A stretch of DNA of 45,782 nucleotides from Cudoniella acicularis (taxonomy: Eukaryota; Ascomycota; Leotiomycetes; Helotiales; Helotiaceae). The DNA lies in contig JAAMPI010000280.1 in assembly GCA_013054445.1 (NCBI GenBank), forward strand, positions 1 through 45,782. The letters are read 5' to 3'. The position numbers and the translations under genes were made by a program. Below are positions 10,126-20,583 of the stretch, one piece after another (the stretch's first letter is position 1; every line of letters starts with the position of its first letter). The notes below the pieces were generated by a model. The model was given only the letters and a program-made list of their open reading frames with translations. It made no database searches and was not told the origin of the DNA.

Positions 10126-12336
10126 ATGCGGACTGTTCTTTCTCTCCTGCCAGCGTTGGCAGTTGTGTGCAATGGAGCCGCTCTACCTCAAGCAATTGGA
10201 ACAGATCTAAGCCGAGGAGGACCTGCTCCCTCGAAGTATACCTTCACGATTCCTTGTGAGACAACTGGAAAAAGCTGTCATCTAAAGACTGTGACAGTCG
10301 ACTTTCCGGCTGGTGGTGGCGGACCAAGTGTCATTCCGAGAGAACCTCAGGTAATAGTGGATGTAAGCAGGACGCTCCTCTTACCTACACCACCTCCCGA
10401 AACCTCCCCACATTGGGGCCCTGGGCCTGTAAGACACACAAAATCATCTTCATCAAGTTCTTCGGTCTCGAGACAGACGATATGGGAACGACAGGAATTA
10501 GGCCCGGTCACACGCAGCACAGTAGCTTTCCCAGAGGCAACTACATCACCAAAGGGCCATCATGCACACGGTACCAAAAAACACACCAAGACTAGAAAGC
10601 ACCCCAAGCCACAAGAACCAACTCTGGAGCCTCGACAAATTGAGATAAGCCTGACTCGAAGCAGCGAGCCTTATCACACGATTCACACCCGCACTGAAAA
10701 ACACCATACGTCTCCAAAGCCTACACGTTCACCAATTCCTATCTTAACCGTCCCCATCCGTGAGAAAAGATACGACGCGTTAAACGCCACCTCGGCTGCA
10801 GCAAGTTCAACAAGCATCGAAACTCCCGTGGCAGCACCAACCTCAAGAGTAACCAGCTATGGTCAAGGAAGCACCCGCACACCAGCCTACACCAGTGGTG
10901 ACCCTCCCCGCACTCCCTCTTACAGTTCAGGAGATCCAGCACGCACACCTTCATACGCGACTGGCGATCCACCCAGGACCGTCTCCTATTACACAGGCGA
11001 CCCCCCTCGAACCATCTCATGGGAAGATCCATCCACAACCCGCACAGTCCCTCTTCTCATCCCACCAATCTCCATGCGCCAGGAACTCGGCGACCCAACC
11101 AACTCCTTCACCCTTACCCCCTTGCCACCCGGAACTACAATTGGACCCGACCCCATCGTCACCAGTCCCCCACTCACCCCGGACTTCAACCTGCTCGCCC
11201 GCCAAGACCCACCTCCAACCTTTTCCATCGTTCCTACCGGAGACACCACCATCGGAATTGGAAGAAGACAGGAACTCGGTGTTCCAGAGAGAAGCTTAAG
11301 CTGGATCTCTTTCGCCCCAAGACCAACCGAGCCACCATACTTCTCTCCCCTTGGCGAGCGTGAAGTGGTCGAAGAAAGACAAGAACGCTCCGGAGGAATA
11401 GTAACAGCAATTGAACTCACAAACGCCTGGCCATCAGACATTGCGCGTCCCACTAGCCTCCCAGCCGTCATCACTCGTCCGGCGATTATCTACAGAGAAG
11501 CTGAAGCCGACAACGTTGAAGAGAGACAAGAACGCTCAGTGGGGATCGTAACAGCGATTGAACGTCCAACCGATTATCCTGCTGTCCCATCTCTAGATGT
11601 GGCACGTAGCTCCTTCGCCTGGCCATCAGAAATCGCACGCCCCACGGAGGACCCAGGAGCAGTCGAGACTGAACCAGCGATTATTTACAGAGAAGTTGTC
11701 GAAGAGAGACAGGAAGGCTCAGGAGGCATCGTAACAGCGATCGAACGTCCAACCGATTATCCTGCTGCCCCATCTCTAGATGTAGCACGTAGCTCCTTCG
11801 CCTGGCCATCAGAAATCGCGCGACCTACTGGGGACTTCCCAGCCGTTGTGACACAACCAGCCATCATTTACCGCGAAGCCAACGCTGAAGCCGAGAATGT
11901 TGAAGAACGACAAGAGCGTACAGGTGGAATCGTAACCGCCATCGAGCGACCCACCGAATGGCCCGCCTGGCCAACTTACACACGCCCAGCAGTCATCAAT
12001 GAGCGCCAAGAGCTCGGCGATCCATACCGCAGCTTCTCATGGCCTTCATATATCACTCGTCCTTCTGTATGGAGTGTTCCTGTTGCTACGCGCAGCGCAG
12101 TGGTTGAGGAGAGACAGGATTTAGGTGACCCGGGGCGTAGTAGTTTTAGTTGGCCGAGTTATATTACGAGACCGACGGCGTATCCAGTTCCAACGGCGAC
12201 GGCGACGAGGAGCGGTGGTGTTGTGGAGGGGAGGCAAGAACTTGGGCCTGGTGAGGTAACGAGGAGTGAGAACTTTGAGGGGTGGAGCGGGGCGCCAACT
12301 ACGTTGGCTACAAGGACGAAGTATACGACGTGGTGA
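10126..12336 (+). CDS. Secreted Pro/Ser/Thr-rich repeat protein of unknown function
   Basis: One uninterrupted frame. The ATG at 10126 is preferred to 10099 because it opens directly into a signal peptide (MRTVLSLLPALAVVCNGAALP), giving about 736 residues. An early cysteine-containing stretch (FTIPCETTGKSCHLKTVTVD) is followed by a long low-complexity body without further domains. Three repeat types are visible: GDPPRTPSY-like units at about 10890-11030; RQELGDP-RSFSWPSYITRP units near 10490, 11080, 11270, 12005, 12115 and 12235; and EERQERSGGIVTAIERP units starting at 11371, 11518, 11701 and 11902. The 11518 and 11701 copies are 183 bases apart and almost identical in DNA. Many repeats begin after Arg before Gln (R-QELG, R-QERS), but classical KR Kex2 sites are rare. 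The role could be cell wall, surface coat or processed peptide source; I do not recognise the family. Confidence 0.85.
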   Translation: MRTVLSLLPALAVVCNGAALPQAIGTDLSRGGPAPSKYTFTIPCETTGKSCHLKTVTVDFPAGGGGPSVIPREPQVIVDVSRTLLLPTPPPETSPHWGPGPVRHTKSSSSSSSVSRQTIWERQELGPVTRSTVAFPEATTSPKGHHAHGTKKHTKTRKHPKPQEPTLEPRQIEISLTRSSEPYHTIHTRTEKHHTSPKPTRSPIPILTVPIREKRYDALNATSAAASSTSIETPVAAPTSRVTSYGQGSTRTPAYTSGDPPRTPSYSSGDPARTPSYATGDPPRTVSYYTGDPPRTISWEDPSTTRTVPLLIPPISMRQELGDPTNSFTLTPLPPGTTIGPDPIVTSPPLTPDFNLLARQDPPPTFSIVPTGDTTIGIGRRQELGVPERSLSWISFAPRPTEPPYFSPLGEREVVEERQERSGGIVTAIELTNAWPSDIARPTSLPAVITRPAIIYREAEADNVEERQERSVGIVTAIERPTDYPAVPSLDVARSSFAWPSEIARPTEDPGAVETEPAIIYREVVEERQEGSGGIVTAIERPTDYPAAPSLDVARSSFAWPSEIARPTGDFPAVVTQPAIIYREANAEAENVEERQERTGGIVTAIERPTEWPAWPTYTRPAVINERQELGDPYRSFSWPSYITRPSVWSVPVATRSAVVEERQDLGDPGRSSFSWPSYITRPTAYPVPTATATRSGGVVEGRQELGPGEVTRSENFEGWSGAPTTLATRTKYTTW
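11518..11900 (+). repeat. Near-identical 183-base intragenic repeat, two units plus partial
   Basis: The unit beginning GAAGAGAGACA at 11518 recurs at 11701 with few substitutions over at least 130 bases (GIVTAIERPTDYPA, SLDVARSSFAWPSEIARPT). A degenerate third copy starts at 11902 and a shorter relative at 11371. High DNA identity points to recent duplication or gene conversion within the gene. Confidence 0.85.
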
Positions 12337-13399
12337 GTTGGGAGAAAGCGAGGGGGAAGATGAAGGAGGGATTCAAGAGGAAAGGTGAAGCGAAGAAAGG
12401 AAGCGAGGCGATACCTTGTTAGGAATTTTGTGAATTTTGTTATTTTCTTGGTCCTGGTAGAAAGATAGGAATGCAGGGGCTGGAACTTCTTGTCCGTCCT
12501 TTGATAGGAGGGTGACAACGCTCATGTAACGGTTTTCATCTTTTCTGTGTCTTTCCATTTTGTGTCCCTTAAAATCTACATTTCCCCCAAATTCCTCTTG
12601 ACGCGAAGAATCCAGTACAAAAAATAACAAGAAGAATTTCCTAATTCTAGACGTCCTCCACTAGCATTAATCGTCCAGCTAGTAATCCAACCACTCTCAC
12701 CCCTGGCCAATCACGCTTGAGGGCTATTCTTGCACCTAGACAGCAGGAAGAACCTGTTAAATTGTGGCGTTTTTGCCCTTGAGGGGCCCTTGATGGGAAG
12801 GGATGATGCTTTAGTCGCCAGCATAAGGGAGTAGTGGAGTTGAGACTTCTACAGTGATGGGTGACTTGGTGAGACGAGTGAGTGAGAGTCGTGACAAGGA
12901 CCATGGCGTGTCTGGAATTAGGGAAGGGATATTTTGGGTATACTTGACTATACGTGATGTCTAGACTCCCAAGGTCACGGGGTGAGCACTAATGACGTTG
13001 AACGACCTCATGTCTAGACAAAGTTGAACGTTGATCATAGTGTTGTGATCAAAGGTGAAATGTGCATCGGGAATAATTTCGGCGATAAGACATTCCCTTA
13101 TCAAGACGTTCCCTCGCTTCCCTGCCCGAGGCCTTCGCTCTTTGTGACATGTCGATCTTCACCTTCTCGATACCTGCCGAAATCCTCGTCCTCCACTCTA
13201 TTGTTGGAGAGACGACATCTTTGAGGGCGTTGGGTGAATGCCTATTGCATGCGCCCTCTCCCTTGGTCCTCACGGCAACATTAATGCGATTGAGCATCTA
13301 ATTATCTGACCCCGCGTCACGCGCCTTACCCGGACCACCAGACAAGATTTTGAGCCCGAAGGTGAAAGGTCAACCACGACTGTCCCTGTCAATGCAACA
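12337..13399. other. Intergenic: repeat-protein 3' region and tsc1 promoter
   Basis: A gap of about 1,060 bases. Short frames on both strands (for example 12647-12904 minus) have no recognisable content or splice support. No gene is called. Confidence 0.5.
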
Positions 13400-16300
13400 A
13401 TGTCTTCAGGGTCCGTCCATCCCAAAACCTATCCAGTAACGTTGCAGAAACCTAACTGTCTGCAGATCCTTAAAAGACCTTACCAAAGCTATCAGCACCT
13501 TCACTTCCTCCCCGAGTAGACCCGCGTCCCTTCCCCTACCCGAGGACCTCCTCGAAGTCGTTAACGCATACCTTCACAAGCACGAGATACCTGATGAATC
13601 GGATTCGCAGCGTCTGCAAGAAGATCTGCTCAATATCTATCAAGCCTTTATACTCGACAAGCCATCGCGCCTCGCGCCATTTCTTGCAGTTCTTCGCGCC
13701 TTGAAACCTGGAATTCAGGGATCTGGCAGATTGTTACAATGGTGGGACAAGCTCTCTCTACCAGTCTTGAGCAAGTTGGGTGAAGAGAAGGGCTTGGCTG
13801 CAGAGGCTCACGCGACGTTGTTGAGTACCCTGGTGTATGATGAGGATGATGGAGATGTCGAGGATGCGAAGTTGACGAGCAATACCATGGCTGAGAGGCT
13901 GTTACTGATATGGCTTGCGAAATCGAGGGCTGCGACCGAATATTTCGATGGGCATGCTCGATTTGTGGAGGGACAGCTTCAAGTGATCCTGCTTGACTAT
14001 GGAAAGAAGCGTCCGAAGGTGAGGAACAATCCCTATTCTAGCTTCACAGTGCTAATTTCTGCAGGATTTGTTGGTTTTAATCAACAAGCTCTTCGTGGAC
14101 AAAAACAGCAGAATTACGATACTCAGCCTCCTTTGCGAGTTTATACGCCATGGCCCTCCCCATTTACATCAGCTTCTAGATACTCCTCTCTTCGATAACA
14201 TGCTTCGATGTCTCCAGATTGACACCTCAACGCGGGTCATTTCGTTGGCCATGACAGCTCTCATTATGTTTCTGCCACATATCCCCGTCTCGACCTCGAG
14301 ATACCTTCCTGCGCTCTTCAACATTTATAGTCGCATGCTGTTCTGGGATCGGGAGCGAAAGAAGTCTGAAGAATCACTGGGTAACGACGACGAAGAGAAG
14401 AATGAGAATCAGCAAACCACAGAGAATGAAAATAGATGGAGCAAACTCTCCTACCTGCTGGAATCTGAGGACGAGACAGTTCCCGAGCTCCTGCACTATT
14501 TTACATTCCTTTACGGGCTTTACCCAATCAATTTCATGAGCTATATTAGGAAGCCTCAAAGATATCTCCGACATGCAAATTTCCCTGGAGCTGATGATCT
14601 GGATGTCGAGCCTGCAGAAATCAGACAACGATCTGAGCGATTCAGACAAGTCCACCTTCTCCATCCTAATTTTTTTACGACGACAATTGAGAGCGAAATC
14701 ACAGACAATGTCAATCGATGGATGAAGAGCGAAGCAGCCGATGTTGTTGCTGAGTGTATGGCACTTTATACGCCAGCTGAGAATGATGTACACCCTGTCC
14801 AAAGAAGCACAAACACAACCGAGCCTAACGCAGATGTTCCTGAGCAGTCGTTGTTAAGTCAAGATAGCATTACCCCATTCCAGTCTCGGCATAATAGCTG
14901 GCGAAATACGCAGTCAACAGCTGTCGCCTCGCCCGAGGATCCCAGAGCTTCTAGTCTGCACCGGAAACTTTCACAAGCAAGCCAGTCGATGCCTTCAATT
15001 GCGGACTCTCCCAACCTTCGACCTACCGAACGTCTTGATAGTCCAACTATCCCAGCTCAGATGCTCCCATCACCTTCTTACAATCACCTGCAAGACATGG
15101 TAAACACTCAAAAGTCTGTGCGCGGGAGCGTTTATCAAACTCTCACCAACGATTCCGTTGCATCTTTGGCATTATCCAACAACCATAACGACAGTTCAAT
15201 CCATATAGACGCATACCTAATGTCCCTTAGCCGTGAGACGATCCCTAGATCACCATCTCTTCGACCCTCAAATGCAGACCCAAATGTCAGACTTGCGTAT
15301 TTTAAGCGTGAGATTACATTATTGCAAAATGATTTGAACTTTGAGCGCTATCTGAAGCATCAGCACTTGTCGCACATTGGACAACTTCGAAATAAGCAGA
15401 TGAGAGAAGCCAGAGTTGAAGCGGAGACCCAGAACCTAATTAATTCGAATCGCAGCCTCAAATCAAAGTTGGAGGAGGCGAAGCGCTTAAACTTGCAAAT
15501 TAGAACGGAAACTGAGAAGAGCAAGGCTCATTCCAGAAAGTGGGAGACCGAGCTCAGCGCCAAATTGAAGGTTCTGAGAGAAGAACAAAAGAAATGGATC
15601 ATCGAACGTGAAGAGTTCAAACGAGATCTAGAAAAGGCTAAAGAACGCACCGAGAAGCTGAAACAATTGGTGATCGCCAGCGAATCCAAGGAATTAGCAT
15701 CCCGACAAAAGGTTCAGTCTGTTGAGTCGAGCTTGGATGAGTTGAAACGTCTACGTGAGGAGGTTGAAAAGCTTACCCTAACCCTTCGAACTTACGAAGC
15801 CGGCGAAGACGAAGCAAAACAAGCAAAAGTCAGTGAAGAGACGGCCTGGCAGCGTGTTAAGCTTCTTCAAATGGAACTCAATTCCCGGGAGGCTGAGATG
15901 AACGAAGCTAAGATCGCCTTTCGAAAAGAACTTGATCGTCTGCAATCAGAGGTTAATGATAGCAAGCAAGGAGATGTTCAAGGTATCCGCAAAGGTCTCA
16001 TCGATGGCGCCTTGGCCGCAAGCAGGCAGCGAATTGTGGAGGTGCAAAAGGCACATAATCATTTACTTAACAAATTTACTGGACTCCAGTGGAAATACAT
16101 GGAGCTGAAGGAACGACAAGATGATGATCAGAGGTCCTCAAAACCGCTCCTTGGCGGGTCAGATGCGGATTACCAAATTGGCAGTCCAATTCATAGCCCA
16201 TTTACAGACTACAACACCTCCATCCAAGGTCTTCATCCAGAAATCGATGTTTTCGAGGGGGTGCAGGGGAACTATTCTGTCAAACCCACACGATTAGACA

Positions 16301-16701
16301 CGAACCAACCTCCGACTACACCCACAAACTCCGGTGCTCGCAGCCCTAGTGGAGGAACTTTTATGCAGCACTTTAGTCCACCAAAGTCGGCTGGAACGAG
16401 CAGTAATGGGGATGGTGATGTTCGCTCTTTTGACGCACAGGGTAACCTGAGGCCTAAGATCAAACCTCAGAGTGATGTCCGGGTCTATGGTCGAGGTACG
16501 TTGCACGGTTCATATTACCATACTTGAAACATACCGATTACGAATACTGATTGTTATACAGGTGGAGTCCAAAATATCGGCAAGAAGGAGAAGGAAAAGA
16601 AGGATAAAGACAAGTCCAAGGATACCTCGAAAGACGCACCAGAACCCAAGAAGGAGAAGAAATTAGCGGCTGGGATGAAGAACTTTAGGGGATTTGTATA
16701 A
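13400..16701 (+). CDS. tsc1: Hamartin / Tsc1 homologue
   Basis: Exons 13400-13410 (11 nt), 13466-14018, 14065-16495 and 16562-16701 encode about 1,044 residues. The N-terminal helical domain reads SLKDLTKAISTF, LVLINKLFVDKNSRITILSLLCEFIRHGPPHL, LHYFTFLYGLYPINFMSYIRKPQRYL and FRQVHLLHPNFF, the conserved face of fungal hamartins. A Ser-rich linker follows, then a long coiled coil (about residues 600-865) starting at AYFKREITLLQNDLNFERYLK. The last exon is lysine-rich (KKEKEKKDKDK) and ends MKNFRGFV, with VYGRGGVQNIGKKEK across the last intron, as in other ascomycete Tsc1 proteins. Tsc1 stabilises Tsc2, the GAP for Rheb, and so restrains TORC1 under nutrient stress. The tiny first exon rests on phase alone (donor GTCCGT) and is the least certain part. 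Confidence 0.9.
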
Positions 16702-16870
16702 ATGTCCGGCTTAGTGTACTTCGGCGTGCCTAGGAAGGAAAAAGTGTTTTCACCAACGACCTGCCACGATATCGAACAGAGAGAGCTCCTTACGCTTGAG
16801 TACGGGAGATTGTATAGGTAATTAACTTGTGTATGAGTTGGACAACAGTACAAAGGGACCGCAGAGACGA

Positions 16871-16990
16871 ATTGTTCGGATTGTCCTGAGCATCGATGGA
16901 TGCACAATCACTCGGGATGATCACATTTTAGCTGTTCGGGTTGTCCTGAGTGTTGAGAGGTATGCAATCACTCGGGATGATCACACTCTA
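16871..16990. repeat. Two-copy 60-base tandem repeat
   Basis: TTGTCCTGAG and AATCACTCGGGATGATCACA recur at exactly 60-base spacing (16881 and 16941; 16905 and 16965). Copies differ at roughly a fifth of positions. It sits downstream of tsc1 and is non-coding as far as I can see. Confidence 0.8.
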
Positions 16991-17903
16991 GCAGTGAAAT
17001 TCTGTGTACTCGAAGCTCACCGAAATTTCATGTAATGCATTGCAAAATGTCACCCTTGCGTCTAGCTAGAAAATAGATAGACGATAGACTTGCAATAAAT
17101 AAATTAGCCAATCAAACCGGCTTCTTCGGAATGCCCGTTGTATATTTGGAGGTGGTGCCAAAAGAAAAATTCCCTTGATTGATTGAAGTAAGAGATGGCG
17201 TCAGTTTGGACGCTAATATGCTTCCCTAGGTAAGTAATTTTTAGACGTCATTGAGGCGTTATAGATCTTGACAACAGTGCAAGAGAAAGACACCATGAAG
17301 AATACGGAGTACTGTATCTCCGATAACCAATTTCAAATTCATCAAGATTGAAAGCCTTAACTCCGACAAATACGAATTCAACTCATCAAAACGTGGGAAC
17401 TCCCGATACCGGTTGGGCTCAATTTAGTACTGCCGTAGTTTTCTTCCGAGATCCGCATCTGTACATCAGATGGCACAATTATAAATCCCATCATTACGCG
17501 GCATCGGATGACTCTCCTTCCTCTTTTCATTGGCTGATTGGGGGTTTGGTCCGAAGTTGTGGTGTTCATCGAGAGTAAATTGATGATTAATTATTATTTA
17601 AGAGAATGTCATTGGCTGCTTTTGAAATCCATGGATAGATGAGGGTGGTGGACCCGGAAATCGAATTTTCCGGGGTATGCTCAAGGTATGGCGGTTGGCT
17701 ACATTAGTGTGTGGGAGCTATGTCCGGATTGCTCATTTAGTATGACGTTCTTGCAAGGGGAAAAGGTGTTGAAGTCATCACAATATACTACGATCCCAGC
17801 CTTCCAACCTTTGCTTGCTACAGGGGTTGTGGGTTCATGGGTACGGGCATTGACATCGAAATTTTCTAGCAAGGGGTGAGGGGTGAGAAGAGCTACATAC
17901 TAA

Positions 17904-17917
17904 GGGGGGGGGGGGGG
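17904..17917. repeat. Poly-G tract (14 bases)
   Basis: An unbroken run of 14 G on the + strand in intergenic DNA. Its length is likely to vary between isolates or reads. Confidence 0.8.
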
Positions 17918-18398
17918 ATTACAGGTGAGGAAGGGGTTTCTAACTCGAGATTTCTCTACCAAAATCATGATACCGCAAAGACAAGGTGGCTCTTCTGATT
18001 TTAGTTTCTGTCATTATTTATTGCCCTCAGCTTGATTCCAAATCCCCGGAACTCAATCTCCGCTTTGGAAATGCTCTTTTCGTCAACTAGGAATTTCTTC
18101 GCCTCAGCCAGTACCTGCAGGCTCTAACGCTTCAGGCAGGTACCAGGATATCACTATAGCTTTCAAGTTGCTGACTCCATCAATGGAAGCTATTACCCAG
18201 CCTACCCCTTCCATTACCAATGAAAATATACCACTAGCCGGCTGCATGTATTACTTCATACCCTACACACCCACGTTAAAAACCAATCGATCATCGTCAT
18301 GTTTCTCAGCTTAGCACCGGGGTGGCAACCATAGACTTTTTTGATTAAAAGATCTGGCTTGGTGCTCTGTTTTTAACGACACCTTGATCTTTTTTTCA

Positions 18399-19968
18399 AT
18401 GTCAGTTTTGCAGTGTTGTTTAGAAAGGGAGTTGCTGTTGGCTTTGTGGTCACGGTTTCTGCTGCTCCGGCTCCAGCTGTTTCGCAGATTAGTGATGGGC
18501 AGGTTCAAGTTTCTAGTGCTGTGCCGGTTGGCCAAATTAGTTATGGACAAGTTCAAGCTGCTACCACCGCAACTGGTGTAGCTTCAGCAACTTCGTCACC
18601 ATTTTGGTTCATATTCGTACCCTCAGCAGCCGACAGTCAACAGCGCTGCAATTTCAATGCTTCCACCAAATCCAACTGCATTGGTCTACAATCCTAATGG
18701 TGAACTTAACAACCAAGAGCCAATTCCATACCAGCCTGTAGGAGGTCTTGGAACGAATGGGACTGAGCCCGTTTATCGAGTACAGTCCGACTTCGATTAC
18801 CAGTCTATTCTTCTTGGTCTATATCAGGAATAGATTGAGCTCGATCTTTCCACGACATTCTCGCTACTTTCAGTGAGGAAGAGTTTACTGCCGCTGGATT
18901 GACGGCTAGTGATCGATTCCTTATCGAATTCATGGCTGATCAGGAAGCTGGGTATGCAACTCTTCTCAGTAGCTTGCTTGGTGGTCCAGGCGGTGCTACT
19001 CCTGTGAGGTTTAAACATTTGACTTTTGATGTACTTACTAATGAATTCCACAGCAATGAACCTACAACTACCCCTTCACCACCGTCCACAAAGCATTCGA
19101 TTTCACCCAAAAGCTCACATGATTTGGTGAATCCGGAGTCTCGGGCTTCCAAGCCCACCTCGACGCCCGCGAAGTCGCCCAACTCCTCGATCAATCCATC
19201 GCAACCGAAGTTCCCCAACAGATGATCTTCCGGCAATTCGCAGGTCTTTTCCCCATGCCTGTCTGGTTCGAACCCGGAATTCCGCAATCCTTGGCATGGA
19301 CACTCCTCGTGCCCTACATTTCCGAATGTCCAGGCAACTCGAAGCGCCTTGCATGGCAGAACTTCCCCGCCTTGACGGTGCTCAACCAACCCAATAGCGC
19401 AAGATAGAACGCTACTCAAACAGTCTTCAATGAGACTAATGGGTTTGGTCCTGCGGCTCCTAGCTCGGATCCTCCTCAAGGCGAGTCTTGCATTAGGTAT
19501 AATGAGACGGGCCTCGATTACTCTGCGTCGATTTCTCAGCGTCGATTTCTCAGAATACGAGTATTCCTCTCTCTTACCCTGGTCGCGAGATCTTTCTTGA
19601 GTGGAAGAATCCTGGGAAGCCGGTCGGTCCTAATAACAGTTATGTTACTGCGACAAGTGCTGGTACACCCCAGTTCGTGGTTTGGGTTACGCAGTTGAAT
19701 GTTACGTATTCGCCACTTGCGAATATTCGACGAGGGATGGCTTGAATTATGGACCGACTATTAAGCCGGATGTTAGTACTTATGAGGAGGATCTTGCTAT
19801 TAATAGTCAGTTTTCCTTTCCAGATGGCGGTATTAAACGAATACTGACGACTTGTTAGGAACAATGTTCATCGCTCTAACTGATAACAATCAGTCATACA
19901 CCGCGTTCAGCCTTAGCAACACCAACCTTCATGTTGTTGCTGGGCCTTTCTTGTACCAGGCTGGATAA
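18399..19968 (+). pseudogene. Decayed rds1-type ferritin-like protein gene
   Basis: The remains match the secreted ferritin-like (Rds1, stress-response) family. Recognisable pieces are a signal peptide with AAPAPAVSQISDGQVQ, NGELNNQEPIPYQPVGGLG, VYRVQSDFDYQSILLGLYQE, ASDRFLIEFMADQEAGYATLL, QMIFRQFAGLFPMPVWFEPG, RLAWQNFPALTVLNQPN, PGREIFLEWKNPGKPVGPNNSYV and FIALTDNNQSY. The frame is broken repeatedly: the start ATG at 18399 is out of frame with the signal peptide, a shift lies at about 18600-18625, TAG at 18831 replaces the tryptophan of QEWIELDL, a base is missing near 18845-18850, and further stops occur at 19057 (TGA), 19120 (TGA) and 19405 (TAG), with more frame loss around 19540 and 19730. 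Two family introns can still be traced (about 19005-19053 and 19804-19858). Several stops fit C:G to T:A changes, as RIP or deamination would give, but others do not. Confidence 0.88.
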
Positions 19969-20583
19969 GTGTGTTGCTGTTCTGAGCATAAATGCTGTTC
20001 AGATGTCTGATATACTATTGCGGGGTTACCTGCCAAATAAATAAAAATTGTACGATGAAGGGAATGGGAAATATAATTTAATATTCTATATATAATATGT
20101 GCAGCCATGAACATCTTTTTATACAATCTTTCACGCAGTTTTATGACTGTGGTTGAAGATTCTTTTGAAGTGTTCCGCGTCGTCCTTGAGCCTTACTTAC
20201 ATGGCTCTTCATGTCTTGTTTATATTTTTCGATAGCAAAGCAATGGAGCTCCTCCAAGGAAAAATAACTAGCGATACTTAGGCGTATTCTCCGTATACAT
20301 GGATTTGCAAATTGTTCTACATTAATTGCTAGATGGGAGATATCAGTACCCCTTTTCCAAAAAGTGGGTAAGACCCCACTCAAATGACGCGACTCCGCTT
20401 ATCAGCAATGAGGGACAGCCCCAGCCAGCACGATCAACAGCTTCCAAACACCACGCCCAAGCTCCATCCCACTCTTCCCAACCCCTCCACTCTCCAATTG
20501 CCACGACGGTCAAATCCGCCATCAAAATTTTCTGCGCCCACCGTTATCCGCCTCTCTCGCAAAGGCAAAAAGAACCACGACGT
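19969..20583. other. Intergenic / 5' leader of the dehydrogenase
   Basis: About 615 bases; AT-rich from 20030 to 20110. The dehydrogenase frame is open from 20326 but has no ATG before 20584 and no similarity to the family, so it is read as leader. Confidence 0.5.

Larger units (their letters stand above)
16702..18398. other. Intergenic with tandem repeat and poly-G tract
   Basis: About 1.7 kb without a supported gene. It holds a two-copy 60-base tandem repeat at 16871-16990 and a 14-base G run at 17904-17917. Short frames such as 17348-17578 show no domain. Confidence 0.55.

Noticed and set aside
11809..12009. Antisense open frames inside the repeat protein gene
   Set aside because: They are shadows produced by the repetitive codon pattern of the sense gene.
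17904..17917. Poly-G run as a possible G-quadruplex or regulatory switch
   Set aside because: A lone homopolymer in intergenic DNA. Its length is unreliable and nothing nearby depends on it.
20326..20583. Upstream extension of the dehydrogenase frame
   Set aside because: It is open but has no ATG start and no conservation; read as 5' leader.
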